A DNA stretch of 64,000 nucleotides from Chamaelirium japonicum (taxonomy: Eukaryota > Streptophyta > Magnoliopsida > Liliales > Melanthiaceae). The position numbers and the translations under genes are program-made. The stretch is taken from contig OX393551.1 in the NCBI GenBank assembly GCA_947650365.1, forward strand, positions 66,558,044-66,622,043, written 5' to 3'. The stretch's first letter is position 1. Each line of letters starts with the position of its first letter. Positions 1-11,052 of this stretch are shown piece by piece. Below the pieces are notes generated by a model. It made no database searches. It saw nothing but the letters and a program-made list of their open reading frames with translations, and was not told the origin of the DNA.

Positions 1-230
1 TGCACAGCAATAAATATGTATCTCTTGGTAAGACAAATGTAACTCTTAGGTGTAGGAATCGTAGGAAGAAAAATTGGGGTTTAGATCAAACAATTAGGTC
101 TTTGGTGAAAGATAGGGGTATTCTACATGTCACTCCTCCAAACAGGACCAAGATGAGGATTTATCATATATCTTAAATTCTTAATGTGTCTTTTATTGGG
201 AAGCAAGTGGAGAAGTAAATTTAAATTTTA

Positions 231-935
231 TGAGGTTTTATGCATCAAACAAATAGAAGCAGCAGCAAGTAATTAAGCCACATCAGGCAGCTGTTATATT
301 GTGCAGAAAAATAACTGGGGAAACCAACTGCAAGCATAAACTCCATTTACTCACATAAAATTCAGATCTAAATGTAGTTCATAAGCAAAAAAGAGAAGGA
401 TGGCCAAGGAAGTAGGGAGAAGAAATAACAAGATGATAGAGGAAGAAGAAGAAGAAAAAGAAGAGGAAGCAAGGTGAAATCCATTACCCAAAACAGAACA
501 CTTTAATCACAACTAAACCATCCATCATGTCATTACACAACTAAACCATCCATCATATGTATATAAACCAAAACTTAACTTGCAACCAAAGAAAAGAAGA
601 AGAAAAAAAGACCTCATGATCTACGGACAAGTTTCTTCTTGAAGAGCCTATAAGAGGATGGAAGAGGATAGAACCTCTCCCTTTCTCCATGGAAATAACC
701 TCATGAACTACGGAAAAGTTTCTTTTTGAAGAACCAACTAGAGGACAGAAGAGGATAGCATATCCCCCTTTCTTCATGGAAAGAATCTCCTGAACTAAAG
801 AAAAGTTTGCTTTCTTCATGCTGTATGGGACCCACGGTCCTCCATTTCATGTGAAAAGTCTTCAACGACTTGAGGAAAGCCCCTGAGTCCTATTCTATAC
901 GAAAAGGGACACATAACCCCTTTACATGATAAGAG
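231..935. repeat. Diverged duplicated segment, copy 1
   Basis: This stretch resembles 2598-3395 in the same orientation. Both copies start near a GTTTTATGCA word, pass a shared ATATTGTGCAGAAAA word, continue through an A-rich purine run and a run of CATCCATCAT words, and end in related sequence around GGTCC and CATG/TCATG words. Similarity is patchy, so the duplication is old or partly coincidental. Short open frames inside it look like chance. It lies downstream of the identified exons of the minus-strand PQ-loop gene and could be intron or 3' flank of that gene. Confidence 0.4.
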
Positions 936-1332
936 TAAAGTCACCTAATCTTCTTTTTTTTGTTTTATTAATCCTAAATTTCTTCTATTGAAGAGGCCAT
1001 TCAATTTTAAGTTGTCTTAATTTTGCGCCAAGTGGACTAGTTGCCAATCAAGCTCTGTACTTCTAATCATATAAACAATGGCTTATAAAGGTTCAACGGT
1101 AAGCCTAGAACTCAAAATAGTGAAAGACAAAAAGAGGCCAATAATAGTCAAATTGGAAATATAAAATCTCAACTCAAAGTTAAACCTGATCTGATATAAC
1201 CCATGACTACATGAGGCGCTTCTGTTGTGTGGACCCAAGGGAGCCAGCCGGAAATCATCTTTTCCCCAATAGGCTATAGTTGATGCAAGGAGGTATGATG
1301 AAGCTCGATGTCATGTCTCCGCCTGTGACTCA

Positions 1333-1850
1333 CGGGTACTTCAGAAGGGCATTCGTACGAGTACCGGGTACGAGTATGGGTACATCAATTTCCGTACCCG
1401 GTACACCAATTTGAATCGAGTACAAGAAGCAGATTTGGATATGACATGAGTACGGTTCTAGGTACGTTTTGGGTTTTTTTAAAAAAAAGAGCAGAGGGAT
1501 TAAATTGCAAAATTGTTTGGGTAATAACTTAATAGTTACTTTCATGTTGCTACTTTGCTTGGTTTGGTTTTATATTTCTAATGTAATGGACCAATTGTAT
1601 TGTATCGTCATATGACTCGTATCCAATAATCGTGCTTTTGTCATTTTGAAACTAGGAAGTTAGAGCTTTAATGAAGATGGAACTATTGTTGCATTTGGAC
1701 CTCATTCATATCTATAATGATATTATACTAAAATTTAAAAAAAAATTTATATAGGTACACCATCGTACCCGTTCCCTATGTTTTTAAGGTTTTTTCGTAT
1801 CACGTACCCGTTTCGTACCCGTACCCGTATATGTACCCGTCCTTCATAGG
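1333..1850. mobile_element. Possible hAT-like non-autonomous element, decayed
   Basis: Both ends are rich in GTACCCG/CGGGTAC words in inverted orientation. The left part carries GTACGAGTACCGGGTACGAG and the right part carries CGTACCCGTATATGTACCCG followed by TCCTTCATAGG. The centre is AT-rich and non-coding. Terminal CTTCAGAAGG and CCTTCATAG are imperfect inverses. No convincing target duplication was found, so the exact ends and the superfamily are uncertain. Confidence 0.35.
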
Positions 1851-2597
1851 CCTTCACACATTTGGGCCAATGATTGGGGGCCTTGGAGCTACTGATCAAT
1901 CAAATCGCCCATCAGTGCAGTAAGGATGATGCTTTGTTCAAATTTAGTTTTCGATTACATTGTTATGTCTCGATCATATGACTCATGCAAAGGCATGATC
2001 AATCTTGCTCATTGGGGGAAGCCTAAATGAGACGAAACTAGATGGTAGGATTTCAAACTCTGCATCATAGTCCATAGGATGTACCTCTAGGTCATCATTG
2101 GTAATTCAGATATTGCATGGTGTTCCTCTTTCAATGAGTTCTCTGATTCAGCCTCGGTTTTTGAATCCCCAGTCCTTTAACTTGGAAATTCTCCACTGAA
2201 TTTGTCTCTTGCTTCGACATCTCACTAAATCCATCATCAAGCATTCTTTTAACCTGTTGACACTCTTCTTTGGTTGGCATGTTGAGAAAAGAAGAGTAAT
2301 AAAGATGCAAAAGGAGGATCATGGATACGATACGAACCTCCGAAGCTAGCTTTTATATGAATAAAAGTAAACCAGTGGGTGTAGATTTTACAAAGGGGTG
2401 AAAATGTTAGGGGTTAATAGACCATCGGATTAGGAATATAGAAAATGAAAGGAGTTGATGCATTGAATTTCTACAAACAACAATCCCTGAATCGGAGGAT
2501 TCCTACGACGATTTAGCACAGATTTCAATTATGTCTTTGTCAGGAAACAAGAAGAGAATAAGGCTAGGGTTTATGACTATTGTTTTGGGGGGTTTTC
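1851..2597. other. Non-coding stretch, nothing recognised
   Basis: Mixed-composition sequence with short open frames on both strands and no family motif. A 63-codon minus-strand frame at 2131-2322 has no recognisable domain. It may be intron or 3' flank of the minus-strand PQ-loop gene. Confidence 0.4.
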
Positions 2598-3395
2598 TGC
2601 TGGTTTTATGCAGCAAAAATATAGAATGAAGAAGCAAATAATTAATTTTCAACATATTGTTGTCATATTGTGCAGAAAATTAATGGAAAAGGCAAGCTTA
2701 AAGGTTTTTTTTTAATCCTCTCAAAGATAGAGAGGATGGGGTCAAGCCTTACCATAAGCTAATATTATTAATAATAAGAAAGCAAACCTCAAGTGAGTTT
2801 ACAGATAAGCGGATTAATCTTCAAAGCCAATTTAGCTGAAAAACCAAACGACCAGCTCATACCCACAAATAAGATGGATCCCCAAACCATATTGCAGTTG
2901 GATGCAAACGTAAAGGTGGCCATGTGAATATCATATAAGCAGAAAGAGTTGATCCACACAACAATTAATGCAAAGAAGTGAAGAAGGACAAACAAAGTAG
3001 CAAGAATAAACACAGAAAGAGATGAGAAATTGGAAGAAAAATGAATATGAGAAAAATAAGGTGGAATTCACCAGCCAACTCAAATCTTTAGTCAAATACG
3101 CACTTCATATCATGACATAACTCAATCATCCATCATATTCCTAAAACAAACACTAAACTTGCAAATGAAAAGGAAATAAAAGAAAATCCAAAAACTCACC
3201 TTTGATGGACTATTCAAGACCGAAGCAGAGAAGCAAGAGGATATCAGTGCACCTATCTTTGTTGTGGTATGGGATCCATGGTCCTTTTCGCATGGAAAAA
3301 CTTCCATGAGTTGTACATGAGTCCATGAGTCGTATTCCACATGGACAGGGACTCATGGGCCATGGCACCTTTATGTAAGAGGTCTGTCCATTCTT
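2598..3395. repeat. Diverged duplicated segment, copy 2
   Basis: This is the partner of 231-935. A minus-strand open stretch at 3198-3290 runs into a strong donor-like site (AAAG then GTGAGT, read on the minus strand near 3198), so it might contain an unrecognised exon. Its residues match no family I know. Confidence 0.4.
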
Positions 3396-3995
3396 AAGTT
3401 TCCCCTATTCAGGCAGCAACAAAACTTTAAGGTGGGGTTAATTTTGTGACATGGGAACAAGTTATTAATCAATATTAGCCTTCCGTTACCTCTAGTTCTA
3501 ACAATTGACTTCTAAATATTTTAACCTCCTAAGACCCACCAAAAAAATTACACATCAATGGACTTGAACTCGCAAATGGCAAAGCTAGACTTAACATAAG
3601 TTACATAACCCTAATCTAATAGAACGCCTGACTAGATCAAATGGCATGGCATACAAGTTTTAAGATATTCTATATCTTCTTAGGGAACCATAGACACATA
3701 TTGGTATGTATACATCCAAGAATGCTTTAGTCAATACAGGAACACTTATTCACATTTTGACATATACATGCATCCGTGTACATACACATATGTATATGTA
3801 CCATGTCAGGATACAACAACAACAAATATATTAGATAAGTGATCAAAACATGATAATTCAGCTGCAAGGATATTAGTGAGTGCAAAACAGAGGAAACAAA
3901 CTTATCACAGTTTCAATATGACAGCACTATAAAGCAATTATATGAGTGAATATTTTGGTAAAGAATATTAGTCCGAAGACAATAAAGAAACTTAC
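3396..3995 (-). other. Probable intron 2 of the PQ-loop gene
   Basis: This begins, on the minus strand, with the donor GTAAGT directly after exon 2. I searched by eye for the next PQ-loop exon, which in this family starts near LPTQFYMALLY, and did not find it here or further left. Intron 2 therefore either runs out of the window or the gene is broken. Confidence 0.45.
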
Positions 3996-4038
3996 AGTAG
4001 CAGGCTCCAACAGACAACCGATAAGGTTGAAAAGATCT
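3996..4038 (-). CDS. PQ-loop repeat membrane protein, coding exon 2
   Basis: This 43-bp exon encodes DLFNLIGCLLEPAT, the segment that follows the first PQ-loop motif in plant homologues of the vacuolar/lysosomal amino acid transporter family (YPQ/PQLC2 type). On the minus strand an acceptor ending TTTACAG precedes it and the donor GTAAGT follows it. The first base, A, completes the Gly codon split from exon 1 (GG + A), which joins the two exons as WIVG-DLFN in one frame. The correct phase together with an unbroken family motif makes the assignment strong despite the short length. Exon 1 lies 10.75 kb away, and the intron between them is full of retrotransposons. The following exon is not visible. 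Confidence 0.85.
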
Positions 4039-4519
4039 CTGTAAATGTATAGAAAGAGAGTAGAAAGAATGAGAAAAAAGAACTAGGACAATAGAAAAAA
4101 ACCAAAGAAAAAACAGTAAGAACAAAATTTACAGCTTGAACATTTGAAGAATTATTAAAGTTGGAAGCATCAAACGGAAGTAGTGACATTCCAATCTAAG
4201 TATGTGGTAGAAATAAAATTTAAGTCCCCCGGTAAATGCCATTTGCATAGGATGGTTAAAATTGATTTTTGCTTCAACCAAATAAAATTGTTTATTAGAA
4301 AACATCAGATTTGCCTTGCCACCACTTAGCAGGCCAATGAAAGGAGACAAGTATGTCTCTATAAAATACGAAAACAAGAATTAGTTCTTTACTAGTTAGT
4401 CCAGAATTCAACCAATGTAGTTGGAAGTTAATCTCAAGACAAGCATGTGACCACCTAATGTAGATATGATGATACAAGAACTTGAGCAGTCAACAACAGT
4501 GAGAATGTGAGATCCTGGA
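4039..4519 (-). other. 3' part of intron 1 of the PQ-loop gene
   Basis: AT-rich intronic sequence. A T-rich, pyrimidine-biased minus-strand tract at about 4040-4130 precedes the exon 2 acceptor, as expected for a polypyrimidine tract. Open frames here are not conserved coding sequence. Confidence 0.6.
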
Positions 4520-4549
4520 GGAGTCAATGCTCGTGATAGCTCTTTTTCT

Positions 4550-5240
4550 TCTAAATAACAGGCTAGCAGCAGCCCTCCAAGAAGTTCAAGTCTTCAGGTG
4601 CCAGGCATCAACAGCAATTCTGTGGTCTCCCTCCAGATGGACCTTCTGGACCACGCCAGCGCTACGGGTGTAGTTCTACTGATCATCTAAGGAATTGTTG
4701 TCCGCATGCCTGTCAGCTCTAGCAGCATCAGCAATTTCTTCCCCCTCCTCCACAGCAGCCTCTACCTTATGCCCTTCCTCAGCAGTCTGGAGATCAACCT
4801 CCAAGGTGCTAGCAGCAGTAGGGAGCAGTCAAGCATGGTGATAGATGTTAGCGACCTCAAGGGGCAGCCTTATCCTTAGCGAACCAGCAGGATCCAGGTG
4901 CTTCCAATGCAGTCATTGAAGGTATCAAGCTGGTTTTTGGTACTCTTTCACAAGTATTACTAGATTATGTTTTACGCACTCATACATTGCATCTTGCATT
5001 GCTTCTGCCTTGGGATTAGGGATGGAACCCTTACGTTTTAACTTATCAGTGACATCACCTCAAAAGATCACTAATAGCACACAACTGGTCTACTGTTCGG
5101 ATTGAGACCAGGAATTGGTGGCAGATCTGGTAGTCCTCAACATAGTTGAGTCTGATGTGGTGCTTGGTATAGACTGGCTCGCATCCTACGATGCAATCAT
5201 GAACTGTTTTTAGGTGACGCTTAGGCCGACAAATGGAGCA
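4550..5240 (+). pseudogene. gag zinc knuckle and protease remnant (gypsy)
   Basis: Reading through frame breaks, a CX2C-type knuckle remnant (CGSTDHLRNCCPHAC region, about 4660-4715) is followed by glutamine- and proline-rich sequence. A protease-like region follows, whose end reads VVLGIDWLASYDAI (about 5155-5200), the usual end of plant gypsy aspartic proteases. Several stops interrupt it. The catalytic D(T/S)GA motif is not recognisable, so it cannot be active. Confidence 0.6.
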
Positions 5241-5559
5241 GAGGTGATCTTTCAATGAGATCGGATGTTGTTCTTTTAGACTTTTACCCATCTCTGCAAG
5301 ACTTGTCCCCCTCAGTTGCTTGGCGCGATTGTCTGATGGGGGGTACAAATAGCAACCTCGGACGATTTGGTTCCAATGGTGTCAAAATTTCCATATGTTT
5401 TTTTCCGGAGGACTTGCATGGATTGCCCAACCAATCAAGTTTGCAATTAACGTGATTTTGAGGTCCTCCCTATCTCTATTGCACCAAATTGGATAGCCCT
5501 CGTCGTGCTAAGAGAGTTGAAGACACAATTGGACGATCTTCTGTGAAGATTTAATTTGT

Positions 5560-6050
5560 TCTAGTTTTTCACCATGGGGATCTATAGTTCTATTCGCTCA
5601 GAAGAAAGATGTGACAAAGCGACTATATAAGACTACTGGAGGCTGAATAGTGTGCCTGTGAAGAACAAGCAAATGTGGCCGCGTATCGATGACTTGTTTG
5701 ACTAGCTGAAAGGGGGGCGTAGTTTTTCTTGAAGAATGACCTCCAGTCTTCGATATCAACAACTGAGAGGAAAGGAAGGAGATATTCCTAAGACTACGTT
5801 ACATACCAGGTATGGCCATTATGAGTTCCTTGTTATTCTCTTCGATCTGACGAATGCTCCTGCAACATTCATGGACTTTATGAACTGAGAATTCATGTGG
5901 TACTTGGATTAGTTTGCCTTATTGTTCGCTAACAACATTTTGATTTATTCTAGGATCCGGGAGGAGCATGCCGCGCACCTTTGAGTAGCATTGAAGAACC
6001 TATGGGAGTCAAATATTTGCAAAGTAGAGTACATGCGGTTTTGGTTGTCT
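5560..6050 (+). pseudogene. Reverse transcriptase remnant (gypsy)
   Basis: Fragments in several frames match the plant gypsy RT order: SPWGS-VLFAQKKD (about 5570-5610), a RIDDLFD block (about 5680-5700), [20 protein letters not shown] (about 5813-5875) and a NNILIYSRIREEHAAHL-like block (about 5930-5985) where the family normally has the catalytic DDILVYS. Stops lie between most blocks and the catalytic aspartates are not intact. Confidence 0.7.
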
Positions 6051-6052
6051 AG

Positions 6053-6690
6053 GTGAGGCTCAACGGCCACATCATCTTCAAGTACGGTGTGTTGGTGGAC
6101 CCTGCCAAGATTGCGATAGTGCTGAATTGGGAGCAGCCGAGTAGTATATTCGAGGTTCGCAGCTTTCTAGGTCTTGTTGGTTATTACTGCAAATCTGTGC
6201 AGGATTTTTCCAGTTTAGCGGCTCCATTAACTCAGCTAATCAAGAAGGGGTCAAGTTTCAAGTGGAGTGAAGAGTGTGAGCAGTTGCTCCAAGAACTGAA
6301 GAGGCAATTGACTTCGGCACCTGTGCTTACCCTTCCAATTAGTTGTAGGGGCTATGTGGTCTACACAGCTGCCTCACTTCTAGCTTAGGATGTGTGTTGA
6401 TACAGGATGGGATGATAGTTGCCCAAGCATCCGATAGCTGAAGACCCATGAGATGACCTAGCCGACCTACGATCTGGAGTTGGGAGTGGTGGTGTTCGCG
6501 TTAAAGATTGGCTCTACTACCTTTATAGAGAGGCCTTCAAGGTATTTTGTGACTATAAGAGCTTTTGTCTACACACATAAGGATCTCAATATGAGGCAAC
6601 AATGTTGGATGGATGTGTCAAAAGATTTTGAGTACTCCCTGCATTATCATCCAGGCAAGGCAAATATGGTTGCAGATGCTCGGAGTTGGA
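6053..6690 (+). pseudogene. RT C-terminus and RNase H remnant (gypsy)
   Basis: An open stretch at 6053-6388 carries VDPAKIAIVLNWEQP, SFLGLVGYY and LTSAPVLTLP, the connection between RT and RNase H. The frame resumes at 6480 with VVVFALKI, DLNMRQQ and YHPGKANMVADA. The stop at 6386-6388 and the shift to the next open frame disable it. In active relatives this region degrades the RNA of the RNA/DNA hybrid. Confidence 0.75.
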
Positions 6691-6984
6691 AACTTTGCAG
6701 CACACTAACTCGATTGGTTGCAGATCGGAGAGAATGGATGGTGACCATAGACGACTTTGACCTGATGGTCCATAGGGAGCTGACCTGGATAGTTTTGTAC
6801 AGCACCTGTGCCCAACTCAGTTTGGTGCAGAGAGTGATTTTGGAAGAGAGACAGGATCAGCAGTTGGAGGCCATTCATGCCAGGTTGGAAGCATGGGAGT
6901 CAGTCGAGGATTTGTTAGTGGGCCAGTTAGTGGACTTCGTTTCCATATCTTCTTATGCCTTCTGGATGAGCCAGAGCTATGGAG

Positions 6985-7745
6985 AGGTTTGGTCAGAAGC
7001 ACACAAGTCTAGGTTCATGGCATATATGGGTAACAGTAACACCAAGATGTATCGTGAGCTCAAGAGCCAGTATTGGCAAAAGGGGGTGAAGACCGACATC
7101 GCCCGACTTGTTTCGAGGTGCCTTACATGTCAAGAGGTTAAGGCCGAGCATCAGAAGCCTGCAGGTCTATTGCAACCAATTACAGGCACAGAATGAAAAT
7201 AGGAGTATGTGACCTTGCACTTCGTATCGGGGCTTCCAGTGACCGGGAGGGGACATGGTTTAGTATGGGTGGTGGTCAACCAATTGACAAAGTTTGCGCA
7301 CTCTTACCAGGTAGCACCCCGACCACTTAACGTTCTTAGCAAGCTTGTGCGTGCTGAAGATTGTCCGTTTGCATGGAGTGCCGGCATAGATAGTGTCATA
7401 TAAATATTCAAGATCAACATCACAGTTTTGAAAGAGCTTGTACCACACATTGGGGACATAGCTTAATTTTAGTCCTCACACAGATAGTCAGATGGAACGG
7501 GCGATCCATATTCTTGAGACATGCTTCTCGCCTGTATTATAGATTTTAGGGGCAGTTGGGAGGATCATGTACCTCTAGCCATGTTCGACTACTACAATAA
7601 TTATCACACAAGTATTGTTATGGCCCCATATTAGACTCTTTATGGGTGGTCATGCCGATCTCCTTCGTGTTGGGTAGAAGTCGGTGTTGGGTAGAGGTCG
7701 AAGTGAGTGGTTACAAAGACCAGAGATAGTTCAGCAGACAACAGA
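6985..7745 (+). pseudogene. Integrase remnant (gypsy)
   Basis: The zinc-binding N-terminus reads EAHKSRFMAYMGNSNTKMY, then GVKTDIARLVSRCLTCQEV (about 6985-7140). The CX2C pair is present but the second histidine, normally in an HPG tripeptide, is replaced (MGN). The core continues at 7209 with LHFVSGLPVTGRGH (the family has MDFVSGLP with the first catalytic Asp, here His) and later HTDSQMER (about 7478-7500). It is inactive and truncated at the 3' end. Confidence 0.75.
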
Positions 7746-7826
7746 GAGGATTCGAGTCATCAAAGAGTTGGCGTCCATAAATTGATCATATATACATGCA
7801 CCCATTGTGTTGTGACATGCTCATCG

Positions 7827-7828
<2 letters not shown>

Positions 7829-7861
<33 letters not shown>

Positions 7862-7871
7862 TAGTAATTGT

Positions 7872-7929
<58 letters not shown>
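7829..7929. repeat. (GT)n then (TA)n compound microsatellite
   Basis: GT repeats run from 7829 to 7860. After a short CTAGTAATTG spacer, TA repeats run from 7870 to 7929 with one phase slip. They mark the broken right end of the decayed gypsy element. Confidence 0.95.
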
Positions 7930-7932
<3 letters not shown>

Positions 7933-8291
7933 TTTTAGTTGATAATTTTCTAAGCAGAATCCCCGGTAAAAAATAAACGATTGAGATCTTGTCAACATTG
8001 TTTAAGCCCCAAAAATGCCTTTTCCATATGGGATTCTTGCCACAACAAAGATATGCCTTATTTTGGTGACCAATATCAAGTATCAAATGAAAATTCAATT
8101 GAAATATCTACATACTAAATGCGATTAATTTCAAGGTTCCAACAAGCATCATCAACTTGTCATTGGAATTGTCTACGTAATCCCTTTCCTCTCTTTGCAT
8201 TTGCAGGTCAACTTGCTAGTCTCACTACATTCATAATGGTCCAATTCTCTAGGTGCATCAATGATACCTTCATTATCACTCACTTTCCAGT
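7930..8291 (-). other. Intron 1 sequence between the two retrotransposons
   Basis: Ordinary AT-rich intronic DNA with no recognised gene. Bases 8287-8291 (CCAGT) are the left target duplication of the copia element. Confidence 0.5.
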
Positions 8292-8432
8292 TGTTAGGAG
8301 ATGACGGCTAGGGTTTGGAGAGAAATAGAATACTCTCTATTGAGGGACTCAAGCCCAATATATATGTACATGTATGACCATACAACCCGACCCGACTGTA
8401 CATGTAACCCGACCCATCTATATACATTAACA
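8292..8432 (-). repeat. Copia 3' LTR (141 bp)
   Basis: It starts TGTTAGG and ends TTAACA, so its ends are inverted repeats. It matches 13477-13617 except at three positions, all transitions. It contains an ATATATAT stretch that, read on the minus strand, could serve as a weak TATA box. Confidence 0.95.
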
Positions 8433-8444
8433 CTCCCCCTCAAA
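8433..8444 (-). other. Polypurine tract of the copia element
   Basis: Read on the minus strand, a run like TTTGAGGGGGAG sits directly against the 3' LTR. This is the expected priming site for plus-strand DNA synthesis. Confidence 0.85.
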
Positions 8445-8445
8445 C

Positions 8446-9645
8446 TCACGGTGGATCATGAACCAAGAGTTTGCCGATAAAGTGCCGGAAGCGAGCAATC
8501 GTAAAAGGCTTCGTCAGAAAATCAGCAGTATGCCCAGATAATGAAATGAATGGCAAGGAGATTGTGTGGTCGAGAAACTCCTGGCGAACATAATGACAAT
8601 CAACCTCAATATGTTTTGTTCGCTCATGGAAGACCGGGTTGCTAGCAATTTGAATAGCACTCCGGTTGTCACAGAAGAGAGGCGTGGGCCCGGATATCAC
8701 AACTCCCAAGTCGAGCAAAAGGCGGCGAAGCCAGACAATCTCTGCGGTGGTGGAAGCCATGGCCCTGTATTCGGCTTCGGTGCTGGAGCGAGCAACAGAC
8801 TCCTGTTTCTTGCTGCGCCATGAAATAAGCGAATCACCCAGAAATACACAGTATCCTATAGTAGAGCGGCGAGTAGCTGCATCTCCTGCCCAATCTGCAT
8901 CGGAGTAGGCACGCAGCACCAACGGAGAGGTGGAGGGAAACAGTAGTGAACGGGTGATGGTGCCCCGGAGGTAGCGGATAATCCGAAGGACAGCTGCATA
9001 GTGAACTGAACGTGGAGCCTGAACAAACTGACTGACAATGCCAACAGCATGGGCAATGTCTGGCCGGGTCATAGTGAGATAGACGAGCATCCCAACCAAC
9101 CTCTGGTAGCGGGAGACATCCTGGAGCGGCTCACCATCTGTAGCTAGAAGCTTCAAATTGAGCTCCATGGGTGTATCAGCAGTGCGAGAGTCAGTAAGAG
9201 CAGCATCAGCAAAGATGTCGGAGATGTACTTTTGCTGGGAGACCAACAGACCACGAGCTGACCGGGCAATCTCAAGGCCCAAAAAGTAGCGAAGAGAGCC
9301 CAGATCTTTCATCTCAAACTGACTCTGGAGGTGCCGCTGAAGGGATGCTATGGTGGCACTGTCATCCCCAGTGATGATCATATCATCCCCATAGAGAAGA
9401 AGAACTACAATACCCTGACTGGAGGAGCGAGTGAACAGGGCATAGTCGGAGTGACGCTCAACAAACCCGGCGGCCAGGACTGCACTGCGGAATCGCTCAA
9501 ACCAGGCACGAGGGGCCTGCTTGAGCCCATAGATGGCTCGGCGCAAACGACACACGTGCCCTGGAGGAACTGAAACGCCCGAAGGAGGAGCCATGTAGAC
9601 TTCCTCGGAGAGATCACCGTGGAGGAACGCATTGGTGACATCCAT
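8446..9645 (-). pseudogene. Copia reverse transcriptase C-half and RNase H
   Basis: This 399-codon open stretch starts at MDVTNAFLHGDLSEEVYM. It contains the RT catalytic box LLLYGDDMIITG (YGDD at 9382-9393, where the plant copia norm is YVDD) and the RNase H motifs YSDADWAG, SSTEAEYRAMA and TKHIEVDCHYVR. It ends DFLTKPF...HDPP at a natural stop next to the purine tract. It is the downstream half of a pol reading frame cut by a stop at 9646-9648, and in the intact polyprotein it would continue in frame from the ORF upstream. Both aspartates of the RT box are kept, so this half would be catalytically plausible if the stop were absent. Confidence 0.93.
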
Positions 9646-10800
9646 CTAATGGAGAGGCCACCCTCGAGCAGCTGCCACAGCTAAGAGGGTGCGCACAGTA
9701 GTCATCCGAGCAACTGGAGCAAGCGTCTCCTTGTAATCAATCCCATACTCCTGGGAGAAGCCACGGGCAACGAGGCAAGCCTTGTGCCGCTCAATGGATC
9801 CGTCAGGTCGAGTCTTGACCTTGAATATCCACTTGCAGCTAACAGGCACCACACCTGAGGGACAAGGCACCAAATCCCACGTCTGGGTCCGCTGAAAAGC
9901 CTCAAGCTCAACTGACATGGCCTGCCGCCACTCTGGATGTAAAGCTGCCTCACGGTACAATTGGGGCTCCCGATGGGTGTGTATAGCAGTAAGAAAAGCC
10001 TGAAAAGATGGTGAATAGGAGGCACTGGCAGAGTAGCCAGAGGAGTCAGGAGAGTCAGAGGGAAAGGCAGAGTAGCCAAACCTGTCAGGAGAGTAGTCAT
10101 ATCTGTCAGGAGGGTGATGTTCGCGCGCTGGGTAGCGCCGAACAGGAGCAGGATCCACGACCGGGGAGGAGGGGGCAGCAGCATCAGGCAAGGGAGTACC
10201 AGTGTGAACCGACTCTGGAGGAGGAGCTGCAGACCGACGAACATAGACACGAGTAACAGGTGGTGGTGGAGGTGTTGAGGAAGACGGAGGAGGTGGTGGC
10301 GGTGGTGATGGTGGTGGTGGAGGTGGCGGAGGTGGCGGGGAAGATGGAGAAGTAGGCGTGGATGGGACAACAGAAAACGGGGGTAGAACGGAGATGTGGA
10401 GATGTGAGGAAGGCGAGGAGGGTGACGCAGGAGGCAAGGAAAGATCCCGAGACTCAGGTGAGAAGTACAGGACATCCTCAACAAAGGAAACGTGACGGGA
10501 GACACGGATCCGGCGAGCCAAGGGATCGTAGCACTGATACCCCTTGTGCTCCCGACTGAGCCCCAAGTGAACACACCTAACAGACCTCGCAGAGAGTTTG
10601 GTGCGCTCATGGGGAGGAAGAAGAACGAAGCACGTGCAGCCAAACATGCGAAGAAGAGAGTAGTCAGGTGGGCTGGAGTGGAGGCGCTCATATGGGGTGG
10701 CACCGGACAGAGCAGACGACGGAGTGATATTGATGAGGTGGACAGCCGTCATGACAGCTTCAGCCCAGTAGGAGTGAGGAACAGACGCAGAGAGAAGCAA
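9646..10800 (-). pseudogene. Copia integrase C-terminus, proline-rich linker and RT N-half
   Basis: An open stretch of 384 codons. It begins in the integrase C-terminal part (PHSYWAEAVMTAVHLIN, then RCVHLGLSREHKGYQCYDP) and passes a very proline-rich linker (about 10195-10350, runs of up to ten prolines). It then enters RT with WRQAMSVELEAFQ, WIFKVKTRPDGS and LVARGFSQEYGIDYKETLAP. The family usually has RLVARGF, but this copy has Cys in place of Arg. A TAG codon (9646-9648) stands where relatives have Gln before MDVTNAFLHG, ending the frame. Confidence 0.92.
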
Positions 10801-11052
10801 AGCTCGTGCAGTCTCAAGGACATGACAATGCTTGCGTTCGGCAATGTCGTTCTGCTCATGGGTGTGAGGACAGGACTACTGGTGAAGAGTGCCGTGAGAC
10901 TGAAGAATCTCACGCATCTCGGAGGAGAGATACTCCTTGGCACAATCAAATCGAAAGGTTTTGATGCGCCGACCAAACTGATTGTGTATCATAGTGGTGA
11001 ATCTCCTAAAGATGTGAGGGACTTCAGATCGATGACGCATAAGATAAACTCA
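10801..11052 (-). pseudogene. Copia integrase catalytic core segment
   Basis: Frame continuity is kept between the stop after DDYSRCT (11050-11052, TGA where the family has Trp) and the next open stretch, apart from a second in-frame TAG in LHQ-stop-SCPHTHEQND (about 10880). The segment carries RIKTFRFDCAKEYLS, with the second catalytic Asp, and DIAERKH, with the catalytic Glu. With HSDIWGP upstream, the DDE triad is present although two stops disable translation. Confidence 0.85.

Larger units (their letters stand above)
4520..7760 (+). mobile_element. Decayed Ty3/gypsy (chromovirus-like) retrotransposon, LTRs not found
   Basis: A plus-strand gag-pol order can be followed through many stops and frameshifts: a nucleocapsid zinc-knuckle remnant, protease, reverse transcriptase, RNase H and integrase. 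Wording such as SFLGLVGYY, LTSAPVLTLPI and FEYSLHYHPGKANMVADA is typical of plant chromoviruses (Tekay/Del type); this lineage call is from memory of the family. No LTR, primer-binding site or target duplication was found, and the right end stops at a GT/TA microsatellite. It lies antisense in intron 1 of the PQ-loop gene and is clearly older than the copia element to its right. Confidence 0.85.

Noticed and set aside
2840-2935. Possible third PQ-loop exon (minus strand, reads MATFTFASNCNMVWGSILF)
   Set aside because: It resembles a later PQ-loop segment only in a few residues (FTFA, GSIL) and needs a gap; no acceptor in the right phase was found, so it is not annotated.
9702-10703. 333-codon minus-strand frame overlapping copia pol
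   Set aside because: The neighbouring frame contains integrase and RT motifs in order; this frame has none and is a shadow of the same GC-rich DNA.
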